DNA of 46,964 bases from an uncultured Brevibacillus sp. (lineage in GTDB: Bacteria; Bacillota; Bacilli; Brevibacillales; Brevibacillaceae): the NCBI RefSeq assembly GCF_947502445.1, contig NZ_CANMZW010000046.1, positions 1 through 46,964 of the forward strand, written 5' to 3'. A program made the position numbers and the translations under genes. The notes under the pieces were generated by a model that saw only the letters and a list, made by a program, of their open reading frames with translations, was not told the origin of the DNA and did not search any database. Within the stretch, counting starts at the first letter, position 1, and each line of letters begins with the position of its first letter. Positions 1 through 8,358 of the stretch are shown one piece after another.

Positions 1-109
1 GAATCATCTTTTGTCCGCTTCCTAAATGTGTGAATCTTACTCTTTTTTTAAGTGTCCTTGACAAGGGAGCCGGATCACCCTTTCCTTCATTGACTTCCCT
101 CTTCCTTTT
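1..109. other. Window edge without a recognisable gene
   Basis: AT-rich non-coding sequence downstream of the leftward exporter gene. I see no clear hairpin followed by a T-run and no start of a gene. Confidence 0.4.
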
Positions 110-1039
110 TCACCGGTGATGGCTTACTTTCCCCAACATGCTTGGCTTTTTTTCCAACAACTGCTTCAAGCTATTTATGTTGATCAAAATAATTCCGCCT
201 ATAATCGTGATTCCTCCTGCCAATGACAATATTGATAATGGCTCATGATACAAAATGACCCCCAAGGTAAGAGCAATTAATGGCGAGATGTAGAGCCACG
301 TTGCAGGGAAAACAGGATTCGTTTTCGCTACGAGCCAGTAGAAGATCGTATGTCCCATCATCGAGCCAACGATGATTAAATAAAACAGGGAGACGATTGC
401 AGCTGGCGTGACCATCGATTGGATGTCCACTTTCTCTGTGAACAGCGACAAAATAAGCAGCAGCGCTCCACCGTACATCATCTGGGCTGCGTTCAAAGCA
501 ATAGGCGAACTATCTTGAAATCGCTGAATTACACGACGTGAATATACAGTACCAGCAGAATAAAAAACTTGGCCAAAAAGGACAACGACACATCCAAGCA
601 GCCAGACTGTACTGGATGTGACGGTAAGCCCAGGCAAGAGCATCAAAAGCACACCCGCAAACCCTACCAAGCAGCCGATCCAAGCTACGGTAGGAAGACT
701 TTGCCTTGTAATCGTGGTTTGAAGCAGCAAAATCATGAGTGGAGCTGTTGCTGACAGTACCGCTGCGATTCCTGAGCTCAAATACTGCTCTGCCCAATAC
801 AAAGTCGCAAAAACCCCGAATGTCAAAGCAAAGCCAGTTAAAAACATCTCTTTTTTAAATAGCAGCGCTATGCTAGCTTTTCTTTTCCACACCATGATGG
901 AAAATAGGATCACACCCGCAAGAAAAAACCGAACACCCGCTGAGAAAAAAGGTGGTGCTCCAGCATCAATCCCGATTTTGATTGCCAAAAAAGTGGTCCC
1001 GAAGATTAGACACATCACGATGTAATTAAACAGTATCAT
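110..1039 (-). CDS. DMT superfamily (EamA) transporter
   Basis: A 309-residue polytopic membrane protein with about ten hydrophobic segments and the two-EamA-repeat layout of the drug/metabolite transporter superfamily. The N-terminus has the family-typical stretch FGTTFLAIKIGIDAGAPP (about residues 13-30), and a second repeat begins near residue 150. It probably exports a small metabolite, amino acid or drug across the cytoplasmic membrane; the substrate cannot be read from sequence. The ATG at 1037-1039 follows a strong AAAGGAGG site. It is divergent from a MocR-type regulator with only 113 bp between them, so this regulator probably controls it. Compared with PdxR or GabR pairs, the substrate could be an amino acid or a vitamin B6 compound, but that is inference. 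Confidence 0.85.
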   Translation of the reverse strand: MILFNYIVMCLIFGTTFLAIKIGIDAGAPPFFSAGVRFFLAGVILFSIMVWKRKASIALLFKKEMFLTGFALTFGVFATLYWAEQYLSSGIAAVLSATAPLMILLLQTTITRQSLPTVAWIGCLVGFAGVLLMLLPGLTVTSSTVWLLGCVVVLFGQVFYSAGTVYSRRVIQRFQDSSPIALNAAQMMYGGALLLILSLFTEKVDIQSMVTPAAIVSLFYLIIVGSMMGHTIFYWLVAKTNPVFPATWLYISPLIALTLGVILYHEPLSILSLAGGITIIGGIILININSLKQLLEKKPSMLGKVSHHR

Positions 1040-1081
1040 TTTCTACTCCTCCTTTTGACCATCATAAGGGGGAAGGAATAG

Positions 1082-1107
1082 AACAGATAAAATATAACAG
1101 AACAGAT
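1082..1107. promoter_or_regulatory. Putative MocR-regulator binding repeats in the divergent promoter region
   Basis: AACAGAT occurs at 1082-1088 and 1101-1107, with a partial copy AACAGA at 1096-1101. Direct repeats are the usual binding pattern of MocR/GabR/PdxR regulators. They lie between the two divergent genes, upstream of a TATACT box at 1124-1129 that could be the -10 of the regulator gene. No good -35 matches that box. Confidence 0.4.
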
Positions 1108-1152
1108 TGTAGATGGAGTCAGCTATACTAGTGGAAAGGAGGGTGGGCGTAT

Positions 1153-2577
1153 ATGAAAAGGGAGGTTTCATCTGGCGCTTTGTCAGATAAGCTGTTCGAG
1201 CAGGTTTATGATTACGTACTCGAACGAATTCGGCGCGGCGAATGGACAGCAAACGAAAAGCTTCCCTCCGTACGAGCATTGGCTACTGAATTAAACGTAC
1301 ATCGGCTCACGGTTTTTAAGGCTTACCAATTGCTCAAGCAAAATCAGCATGTGTCTGTTAAAGATAAATCTGGCTATTACGTTTTGCCAAACTGTATGCT
1401 ACAGGCAGCTTCGCCAAATGATCCTATCGTTTCTGCTTACGTTCACAAGAGCCATCTCTCTGAAATTCATCAAGTACAGGCAACCTATCAATTTTCCAAA
1501 GCCTTGCTTGATCCGAACCTGCTGCCTAATCTCTATTTTTCAGAGTATATCAAAAAAGTATTTGATTTGTATCCAAAGGTGATCGGTACTTATTCTACGA
1601 CTCAGGGAGACCTGGAACTGCGCGAGGCTCTTTGCCGCTATTTTACCATACGTAATCACTTCTTTCTCTCCCCCAATGAGCTACTGATTACATCCGGCTC
1701 TCAGGAAGCGATCGATTTGGTTGCAAGAGTCCTGGTTAAAAATAGAGATGTCGTCCTACTGGAAAGACCTACTTACAGTCCAGCCATTGATGTATTCAGG
1801 CGCCAAGGCGCTACTACGATTCCAGTCGAGATTCAGCAAAACGGCTACGACTTGGAGCAGGTTGAGAATATCATGCAGCAATATAAGCCGCGACTTTTTT
1901 ACCTCAACCCTACCTTTCACAATCCTACGGGTTATGTTGTACCGGCAGAGCAACGCAAGAGATTAGTCGAGCTGGCTGAAAAGTATCACTGTCTTTTGAT
2001 CGAGGATGACCCTGGCCGCGATATTTATTTTGATGAGGAGCCTCCCCCTCCGTTTTTTTCCTATGACACGGCAGGATTCGTCATTTATATCCGTAGCTTC
2101 AGCAAGTACGTAGCTCCCGGTCTGAGTATTGCTGCTGTTGCTTGTCGCCCTGCTTTCATGGACTATCTCATCAAGGCGAAATCACTGTCTGACAGTGGAG
2201 CGCCGCTGCTTAATCAAAAGATTTTCTTGCATTACTTCTTTTCCGAACGGATGCAGCAGCATTTGGCGAAGCTGCGGACTGCTCTCGCCCTGCGTAAAGA
2301 TATCATGGAAGAAGAATTGTCTGTTACTGGCTGGGAATGGTCCAGCCCGACTGGTGGCTTTAATTTATGGATAAAGCTGCCTGAGTCAACCCCCATGGAT
2401 CTTCTCCTCAAGAAGTCCATCGAGCAATCCATTACATTTGTTCCTGGCTCCATCTGTGATCCGCTCCGAGAATTCACTTCTTGGATACGCATGAGCTACT
2501 CGTATTTGAATGACCAACAAATGAGGGAAGGAATCAGAAGACTCATCCAGATATCAAAAGAAATAGACATCCACTAG
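1153..2577 (+). CDS. MocR-family PLP-dependent transcriptional regulator (GntR + aminotransferase domains)
   Basis: A 474-residue regulator. Residues 1-75 form a GntR-type winged helix (LYDYVLERIRRGEW-like start, then LPSVRALATELNVHRLTV). Residues 110-470 form a fold-type I aminotransferase-like domain. That domain contains the PLP-lysine region SFSKYVAPGL (about residue 316), an NPTFHNPTG motif and EDDPGRDIYF. Such proteins usually sense PLP or an amino compound and regulate a neighbouring gene rather than acting as an enzyme. The ATG has an AAAGGAGG site 9 bases upstream. The divergent DMT transporter is the obvious target. A hairpin with a T-rich tail follows the gene. Confidence 0.9.
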   Translation: MKREVSSGALSDKLFEQVYDYVLERIRRGEWTANEKLPSVRALATELNVHRLTVFKAYQLLKQNQHVSVKDKSGYYVLPNCMLQAASPNDPIVSAYVHKSHLSEIHQVQATYQFSKALLDPNLLPNLYFSEYIKKVFDLYPKVIGTYSTTQGDLELREALCRYFTIRNHFFLSPNELLITSGSQEAIDLVARVLVKNRDVVLLERPTYSPAIDVFRRQGATTIPVEIQQNGYDLEQVENIMQQYKPRLFYLNPTFHNPTGYVVPAEQRKRLVELAEKYHCLLIEDDPGRDIYFDEEPPPPFFSYDTAGFVIYIRSFSKYVAPGLSIAAVACRPAFMDYLIKAKSLSDSGAPLLNQKIFLHYFFSERMQQHLAKLRTALALRKDIMEEELSVTGWEWSSPTGGFNLWIKLPESTPMDLLLKKSIEQSITFVPGSICDPLREFTSWIRMSYSYLNDQQMREGIRRLIQISKEIDIH

Positions 2578-2594
2578 TAGATCCGAGACAAAGC

Positions 2595-2640
2595 AGAAAC
2601 CAGCCCGAAACACTACGATTGGACTGGTTTCTTTGTTTCA
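2595..2640 (+). terminator. Rho-independent terminator after the MocR regulator
   Basis: AGAAACCAG (2595-2603) pairs perfectly with CTGGTTTCT (2624-2632) and is followed by a T-rich run. The leftward cyclase gene ends just beyond, so the hairpin may serve both strands. Confidence 0.75.
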
Positions 2641-2651
2641 TTTTTTCTGGA

Positions 2652-3272
2652 TTAAACAGTTATTTCTTCAAACAGTAGCACTCTTGCTGGAGCAGCATCT
2701 GTACCGATGAGCTTGAGGGGAGCTGCTACCATAAAATACTCCCCTTGGGGTACCTCCTGCAATCGTAATCCTTCCATAACGATTACATTTCCGGCAAACA
2801 GTTTCTTGTGTGTGGGATGACCTTCCTGATTTCGTTCAATCCCCAGTGCATCAGTCCCGATCCCGCGTACTCCCAATTGCACGAGATAATCCGCTCCGTC
2901 TTCTGCCAAGTACACGAACGTAAAGGAAAAAGCCTCCTCAAACGAATTTTTCGTTTTAAACAAAACGAAGTCATTTTTCTGAAGCTCAAGCTGCTCCAGA
3001 TCTGCCCGTGTGATTTGTTCTTCCAGATGAGTGAGGTCTAATACCTTGCACATTCCGACCAGTTTGTCTAGCGGAATACTCTCCATTGTTTCTCCATTCG
3101 TCACCATGTGAAGAGGGGCATCTACATGCGTACCCGTATGAACATCCAGCTCGATTCTCGATTCTGTTACGTAGCCATTCGTGACCGTTTTGAAGCTCGG
3201 TTGCTTTTCTGGCTTGTTTTTGTAAACCGTCATCCCTTCGAAAATCGCCCCGGTTACATCGTACATTTTCAT
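2652..3272 (-). CDS. Cyclase family protein (kynurenine formamidase-like metal hydrolase)
   Basis: A 206-residue protein of the putative cyclase family (Cyclase/KynB fold). The metal-binding signature HTGTHVDAPLH is at about residues 46-56. Members hydrolyse cyclic or N-formyl amide bonds using Mn or Zn; the substrate here is unknown. The start ATG at 3270-3272 overlaps the stop codon of the upstream oxidoreductase gene (ATGA), which indicates translational coupling, and GGGAGGG lies upstream. It is the last gene of the zwf - 6PGDH - oxidoreductase - cyclase operon. It is more divergent from true KynB than the second cyclase gene of this window at 8359-8976, so a kynurenine role should not be assumed. 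Confidence 0.8.
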   Translation of the reverse strand: MKMYDVTGAIFEGMTVYKNKPEKQPSFKTVTNGYVTESRIELDVHTGTHVDAPLHMVTNGETMESIPLDKLVGMCKVLDLTHLEEQITRADLEQLELQKNDFVLFKTKNSFEEAFSFTFVYLAEDGADYLVQLGVRGIGTDALGIERNQEGHPTHKKLFAGNVIVMEGLRLQEVPQGEYFMVAAPLKLIGTDAAPARVLLFEEITV

Positions 3273-4267
3273 CCCTGATTCCCTCCCTGCTGGTCTGCTG
3301 GAAAAACAAGTCCAATCTGTCTTCTTGCTTCGTCCATGATCTGCATCGTAGCTCGTGAGGCAGCGTGAGAATTTGTCGCTGATTCCTTCTTACCTGCTTG
3401 GAGCAAACGAATGAACTCTCTGATTTCATAATGCATGGTTTTCGGTGTTTGCGCTCTCGTTACGTCTTCGATTCGGCCATCCCGATAATGAATTTCCACC
3501 TTTTGCGGATGATTGATTTTATCGATCACCATAGTGGCTTCTTCGCCCTGTATTTCTGCGGGAAGGTAGGAAGTCGTAATCTTGGAATAGCTGATCACGG
3601 CATCATGCTCCGCATACTTCAGCAGGATGCTTCCTTCTCCATCTACTCCTGATTCGAGCAAAATCCCCTCGGCTTTGATTCTGGTTGGTTTGCCAAACAA
3701 AACGACCAATGGATAGAGACAGTAAATACCGATGTCCATCAGCGCCCCGTTAGAAAAAAACGGATCAAAAGCACGAAGAACCGTCCCTTCCTTATAAGCA
3801 TCATAGCGTGATGAATACTGACAGTTGCTCGCAGCATAGCGGCGGATTTTCCCCAGCTTGTACAGATTCTCCTGTATGGCGAAAAAATTAGGCGCAAGCG
3901 TTGATTTCACTGCCTCCATGAGTAGCACATCATTCTTTTTCGCTGCCTGAATCATCGCTTCTACCTCGACTATATTGGAGGCAAACGGTTTCTCGCACAG
4001 CACATGCATTCCCTGATTCATGCATTGGATGGCCTGTTCAGCGTGAAAGGAGTTGGGGCTAGCAATATAGACGGCGTCAATGACTTTACTTGCCACCATT
4101 TCATCGATGTCTGTAAAAGCATGCGGAGCGTCAAATTGTTCTGCGAATTCTTTGGCACGGTCGATCTTACGCGAATAAACAGCTCCCAGCGAAAAGCCTT
4201 CTACCTCTTGGCCTGCATGTATAAACTCTTCGGTGATCCAGTTTGTTCCGATGACGCCAAATCGCAT
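3269..4267 (-). CDS. Gfo/Idh/MocA family NAD(P)-dependent oxidoreductase
   Basis: 332 residues from the ATG at 4265-4267. The Rossmann start is MRFGVIGTNWI, a slightly unusual form of the GxGxxG loop. The conserved C-E-K-P motif (VLCEKPFASN) is at about residue 91. The C-terminal half is the alpha/beta dehydrogenase domain typical of glucose-fructose oxidoreductase and inositol dehydrogenase relatives. It probably oxidises or reduces a sugar or polyol. A GTG nine bases further upstream is in frame, but AGGGGAG is correctly spaced (8 bases) only for the ATG. The gene starts 15 bases after the 6-phosphogluconate dehydrogenase gene and overlaps the cyclase gene by four bases. Confidence 0.85.
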   Translation of the reverse strand: MRFGVIGTNWITEEFIHAGQEVEGFSLGAVYSRKIDRAKEFAEQFDAPHAFTDIDEMVASKVIDAVYIASPNSFHAEQAIQCMNQGMHVLCEKPFASNIVEVEAMIQAAKKNDVLLMEAVKSTLAPNFFAIQENLYKLGKIRRYAASNCQYSSRYDAYKEGTVLRAFDPFFSNGALMDIGIYCLYPLVVLFGKPTRIKAEGILLESGVDGEGSILLKYAEHDAVISYSKITTSYLPAEIQGEEATMVIDKINHPQKVEIHYRDGRIEDVTRAQTPKTMHYEIREFIRLLQAGKKESATNSHAASRATMQIMDEARRQIGLVFPADQQGGNQG

Positions 4268-4282
4268 CCTCAACACTCCCCT

Positions 4283-5185
4283 TTACGCTTTTTCATTTTT
4301 CTCGAACGCATGTCCCCCAAACTCATTGCGCAAGGCAGCAACCACTTTGCCCGTGAACGTATCTGTCTCCATGGAGCGGTAGCGCATCAACAGCGACATC
4401 GCTATCACAGGTGTTGCTACCTGCAGGTCCAATGCGGTTTCAACCGTCCATTTTCCTTCCCCTGATGAATGCATGACTCCTTTGATGCCATCAAGGGTAG
4501 CATCCTTGGAAAAAGCGCGTCCTGTCAGCTCCATCAGCCAAGAACGTATGACTGAGCCGTGATTCCATACTTGTGCCACTTTTTCATAATCGTAATCAAA
4601 CGCACTTTTTTCCAACACCTCGAAGCCTTCTCCGATCGCCGCCATCATTCCGTATTCAATTCCGTTATGAACCATTTTCAGAAAGTGTCCGCTGCCAGCT
4701 TTCCCCGCATACAGATATCCATTTTCGACAGCTGTATCCCGAAAAAGTGGCTCTACCAGCTCCCATGCTTCCCTGTCTCCCCCGACCATATAGCATGCGC
4801 CGTGACGTGCCCCTTCTACGCCGCCCGAAGTTCCAGCATCCATGTAGCGAATTCCGGACGTTTTTAACCGCTCATACCTGCGGATGGACTCCTTGTAGTG
4901 GGAATTCCCTGCTTCAATGACAATATCACCCTCACATAGCAAGGGCGTGATTTCTTCGAGCACTGTATCCACCACTTCATGTGGAACCATCATCCAGACT
5001 ACCCTAGGCGCTTCCAATGCTTCTATTAGACCGACTAGACTTGCTGCTCCAACAGCTCCATAACGCTCCAGCTGTTCAACATTGTACGTATTGACATCGA
5101 ATGCGATGACCTGGTGATGCTGCTCCAGCAAGTTTTGTCCGAGATTCAAGCCCATTTTGCCCAATCCGATTAAGCCGACCTTCAT
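4283..5185 (-). CDS. Short-type 6-phosphogluconate dehydrogenase, decarboxylating (GntZ/YqeC class)
   Basis: 300 residues, the length of the short class of decarboxylating 6-phosphogluconate dehydrogenases rather than the 470-residue GndA type. Visible motifs are the N-terminal GLGKMGLNLG dinucleotide loop, the substrate loop TSGGVEGARHG (about residues 118-128) and the catalytic K-x-x-HNGIEY segment (about residue 170). An aspartate (VIAFDVN) at the end of the second strand suggests NAD+ preference; that is inference. It converts 6-phosphogluconate to ribulose 5-phosphate and CO2. It lies 24 bases downstream of zwf, so the two oxidative pentose-phosphate dehydrogenases are made together. Confidence 0.88.
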   Translation of the reverse strand: MKVGLIGLGKMGLNLGQNLLEQHHQVIAFDVNTYNVEQLERYGAVGAASLVGLIEALEAPRVVWMMVPHEVVDTVLEEITPLLCEGDIVIEAGNSHYKESIRRYERLKTSGIRYMDAGTSGGVEGARHGACYMVGGDREAWELVEPLFRDTAVENGYLYAGKAGSGHFLKMVHNGIEYGMMAAIGEGFEVLEKSAFDYDYEKVAQVWNHGSVIRSWLMELTGRAFSKDATLDGIKGVMHSSGEGKWTVETALDLQVATPVIAMSLLMRYRSMETDTFTGKVVAALRNEFGGHAFEKNEKA

Positions 5186-5209
5186 TTCTCATCGCCACCT
5201 TTTTTCTGA

Positions 5210-6700
5210 TCAGGAGAGTGCGCCCAACGATTCAGCCTTACGCTCCTCGTCCTGCCACCACGAAAACCCATGCTCTTGCAATAACGCTGTGGACTCCTGT
5301 GGACCATATGAACCCGCCGGATAAGCATGCAGGGGAAGCAGATTTTGTGCAAATGCCTCCAAAATCGGCGTTACCCACATCCAAGCCAGCTTGACCTCCA
5401 GCCAATGTGCAAAATAGGTCGAGTCGCCTTGCAGTGCATCATGAAGCAACAGCTCATACGCCTCTGGAGCTCTGTCCGTATCTGCTGAAAAATCAACGGT
5501 GACCGGCTCTAGCTTGCCGTTGTTAGCTGCATTTTTCTGATTTACCTGCAAAGAGATGCCTTCCTCTGGATCTATGTTGATAATGAGCAGATTCGGTGCG
5601 GTTGCTTGCAGCCCTGGGTAGTCCAGCGGATTTTTAAACTCAATCACAATCTTCGTCAATTTTTCTTTCATCCGCTTGCCTGTACGTATATAAAAGGGAA
5701 CGCCTGACCAAAGTGGGTCGTCAATCCAAACCCGCAGAGCGACAAATGTATCCGTCATCGAAAGCGCCCCTACCCCAGGCTCGTCCCTGTACCCAATGAC
5801 ACGCTGCCCATGAATCTCCCCTGTGCGATACTGCCCACGAACGACGCTACTCATTACTTCCTCTTTTGCCACCGGACGTAGCGCTTCCATCACTTTTCGC
5901 TTTTCCTTGCGAATTTCCTTTGCATTTATGCGATTTGGCAAATGCATGGCAATCATCATCAGCAGCTGCAGCATGTGATTTTGCACCATGTCTCGGAGGG
6001 CGCCGGCTTGGTCGTAATACCTAGCCCTTTCCTCTACACCGACCGTTTCGTTGGCAGTGATTTGAACGTTAGCGATATATTGGTTGTTCCAGATTGCTTG
6101 AAAAATGGGATTTGCAAATTCGAGTGCTTCCAGATTGCGCACCATGGGCTTTCCCAAATAGTGATCGATTCGATAGATTTCTTCTTCTGTAAAGGACGCA
6201 CATAGCTTGTTATTCAAAGACTCCGCTGATTGCAAATCATGCCCAAACGGTTTCTCAATGATCAGTCTTTTCCAGCCTGTCGTATCTCCAAGCCCGCTCG
6301 CTTTAATATTCATGGCAATTACGTCGAATAACTCTGGAGCTACAGACAAATAAAATAAGCGATTTTGCGGAAGACTTGCTTCCAGTTCACGCAACGCGAC
6401 GAGATCATGTAAAGCCTGATAAGCTTCCTTTTTCGTCACGTCAACTGCTACGTAGCGAATGACAGACAAAAATGCCCGGATAGTACGGGGAGGAATCTCC
6501 CTGTTCTGTGCCACCCCGCGGATAGATTGCTCTACGCTTTGCAAAAAATCAGCATCCGCATAGCTTCTCCTGCCTACCCCCACGATTGAACAAGAGGCCG
6601 GCAGCTTATGATCGACATACAGGTTGAACAGCGCCGGGAATATTTTTCGTTTTGCCAAGTCACCTGTTGCACCAAACAGCACAATCGTCATCGCTTCCAT
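5210..6700 (-). CDS. zwf: Glucose-6-phosphate 1-dehydrogenase
   Basis: 496 residues, normal family length. The nucleotide-binding start is IVLFGATGDLAKRK. IIEKPFGHDL and the active-site signature RIDHYLGKPMV (about residues 178-188, with His and Lys conserved) identify the enzyme. It oxidises glucose 6-phosphate to 6-phosphogluconolactone with NADP+ or NAD+ and opens the oxidative pentose-phosphate pathway. The ATG at 6698-6700 follows AAAGGGAG. It is the first gene of a four-gene leftward operon with its own promoter about 60 bases upstream. No 6-phosphogluconolactonase gene is in the cluster. Confidence 0.95.
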   Translation of the reverse strand: MEAMTIVLFGATGDLAKRKIFPALFNLYVDHKLPASCSIVGVGRRSYADADFLQSVEQSIRGVAQNREIPPRTIRAFLSVIRYVAVDVTKKEAYQALHDLVALRELEASLPQNRLFYLSVAPELFDVIAMNIKASGLGDTTGWKRLIIEKPFGHDLQSAESLNNKLCASFTEEEIYRIDHYLGKPMVRNLEALEFANPIFQAIWNNQYIANVQITANETVGVEERARYYDQAGALRDMVQNHMLQLLMMIAMHLPNRINAKEIRKEKRKVMEALRPVAKEEVMSSVVRGQYRTGEIHGQRVIGYRDEPGVGALSMTDTFVALRVWIDDPLWSGVPFYIRTGKRMKEKLTKIVIEFKNPLDYPGLQATAPNLLIINIDPEEGISLQVNQKNAANNGKLEPVTVDFSADTDRAPEAYELLLHDALQGDSTYFAHWLEVKLAWMWVTPILEAFAQNLLPLHAYPAGSYGPQESTALLQEHGFSWWQDEERKAESLGALS

Positions 6701-6760
6701 CGATGTTCTCCCTTTTCCTTCTTGGCATAGCTTTCTTCGCAGCGCGATCTATACATCGTT

Positions 6761-6789
6761 ATTATTAGAGAAAATGAGCCTATTATCAA
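6761..6789 (-). promoter_or_regulatory. Sigma-A promoter of the zwf operon
   Basis: On the minus strand, TTGATA (6784-6789) and AATAAT (6761-6766) are separated by exactly 17 bases. Transcription would start near 6754 and give a leader of about 55 bases before the zwf ATG. Confidence 0.6.
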
Positions 6790-6893
6790 GCAGGTCATTT
6801 ACATGTTTTTCATATGCACTTTGCGCATGGGACGTCTGGGGCGAATCATACACATAGATACTACACACATTCTTTTTTACCAAGGAGGTATCC

Positions 6894-7034
6894 ATGAAAT
6901 TGAAATTGAGATTACGCCCTCCAGAGCACAGCAGCTATGGTGCAAGCACGGTGACAAAAATTTCTGATGCGATGGATTGTCTTGCTCACAAGGAATTGTT
7001 TCTGGAAAAATGGTTGTTCCGAATGCGAAGATAG
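6894..7034 (+). CDS. Small 46-residue ORF upstream of the saccharopine dehydrogenase-like gene
   Basis: An ORF of 46 codons starts with ATG at 6894, preceded by a near-perfect CAAGGAGGTATCC ribosome site (6881-6893). It ends with TAG at 7032-7034, 29 bases before the ATG of the next gene, in another frame. The product is basic and hydrophilic (MKLKLRLRPPEH start, WLFRMRR end) with no membrane segment. I do not recognise it. The strong ribosome site argues for translation; it could be a leader peptide or a real small protein. Too short for a confident family call. Confidence 0.45.
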   Translation: MKLKLRLRPPEHSSYGASTVTKISDAMDCLAHKELFLEKWLFRMRR

Positions 7035-7063
7035 TCGATTTGCCCATCAGGGAGGAGGACTCT

Positions 7064-8266
7064 ATGAGAGTCGCAATCGTAGGCGTTGGTGGAGTCGGAC
7101 AAGTAAGCGCGTGTGAATTGATCAAATCTCGTTACGTAACAAAGCTGGTATTAGCTGATATTTCGATCGGTCCCGCGGAGGAGCTAGCTGCAGAGCTGCG
7201 CAGGGAAACAGATGTGGAGATTCAGGTAAAACGGGTGGATGCCCGCGATGTATCTAGCATGCAGGCCATACTCGGCGACATTGATTTGCTGCTTCATATC
7301 GGGCTGCCAGAAAACAATTTTGATGTGATGAAGGCTTGCTTGAATACAAAAACACATTATATTGACACCGCCTCATCCGGTCCACAATGGCTGCGGAAAC
7401 AGCTGTCCTGGAATGATCAGTTCCGCGCTGCTGGTATTCTCGGGATCATGGGGCTTGGGTGCGATCCGGGTTTTTCCAATATTGCCGCCCGCTACGCTGT
7501 TGACCAGCTGGACGAGGTGGATGCCATTCTGATTCGGGACGGCGACAATTCGGTTGTAGATTACGACGGCTTTTGCTCCTATTTCAGTCCACAGACGGCA
7601 ATCCAGGAGTGTCTGGCCAAACCGAACTACTGGACAGCCGACCAAGGAGAGCAATATTTTCCTTCCCCTTTCGCCAATAAGGAAGAGTTTGAGTTCCCAG
7701 AGCCGATTGGCTGGCTGGACTGCTATAACGTAGAGCATGAAGAGGCTACGACATTGGGGGAAACGATTGGTCGTGCCAAAGGCTGCAAATATGTCGACTT
7801 CAAATACGCGCTACATCCCGACTTTGTAAACACATTAAAGGTGCTGCGCTATTTGGGGCTGGACAGTGACGACGAGATTGAAGTCAGGGGTGTGCGTGTC
7901 TCCCCTCGTGATGTTGTCGTAACGTCAATGCCGAAGCCAGTTGATCTCGCCGGGAAAATACACGGATACTCCAGCGTCGGCGCACTCGTCAAAGGCAGGA
8001 AGGATGACAAGCGAAAAGAAGTTTACGTCTACACGATCGCGAATCATGACGAGGTTTTTTATAAAACCGAATTCCAGGCGACGATCTGGCAAACAGGAAT
8101 CCCACCTGTTGTTGCTGTGGACATGATTGCGGAGGGGCTATTGACCACCACCGGCTGCATCCCTCCCGAGCTGATCGATCCGATTCCTTTTTTGGATAGA
8201 CTCAGAGCTCGGGGTATGGCCTGGGATGTCATTGAAAAAACCTCGCCGCTGTTGCAAATCAAGTAG
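7064..8266 (+). CDS. Saccharopine dehydrogenase family protein
   Basis: 400 residues from the ATG at 7064, which is preceded by GGGAGGAGG. A longer reading frame starts at 6977, but it overlaps the small upstream ORF and has no comparable ribosome site. The N-terminal Rossmann motif is VGVGGVGQ, followed by LVLADIS at the end of the second strand, which fits NAD(P) binding. The rest matches the saccharopine-reductase C-terminal domain. Relatives include saccharopine and carboxynorspermidine dehydrogenases; the true substrate cannot be read here. A terminator follows. Confidence 0.8.
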   Translation: MRVAIVGVGGVGQVSACELIKSRYVTKLVLADISIGPAEELAAELRRETDVEIQVKRVDARDVSSMQAILGDIDLLLHIGLPENNFDVMKACLNTKTHYIDTASSGPQWLRKQLSWNDQFRAAGILGIMGLGCDPGFSNIAARYAVDQLDEVDAILIRDGDNSVVDYDGFCSYFSPQTAIQECLAKPNYWTADQGEQYFPSPFANKEEFEFPEPIGWLDCYNVEHEEATTLGETIGRAKGCKYVDFKYALHPDFVNTLKVLRYLGLDSDDEIEVRGVRVSPRDVVVTSMPKPVDLAGKIHGYSSVGALVKGRKDDKRKEVYVYTIANHDEVFYKTEFQATIWQTGIPPVVAVDMIAEGLLTTTGCIPPELIDPIPFLDRLRARGMAWDVIEKTSPLLQIK

Positions 8267-8291
8267 ATCGTAAGTTGAGTATAGAAAGAAG

Positions 8292-8325
8292 AACCGTTCG
8301 CGCCTGTTTGGCATGGACGGTTTTT
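8292..8325 (+). terminator. Terminator after the saccharopine dehydrogenase-like gene
   Basis: AACCGTTC (8292-8299) pairs with GGACGGTT (8315-8322, one mismatch) and runs into TTTTT. Confidence 0.7.
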
Positions 8326-8358
8326 CGCTTTTTCTTTCTCAATAGCAGGACAACTGGT

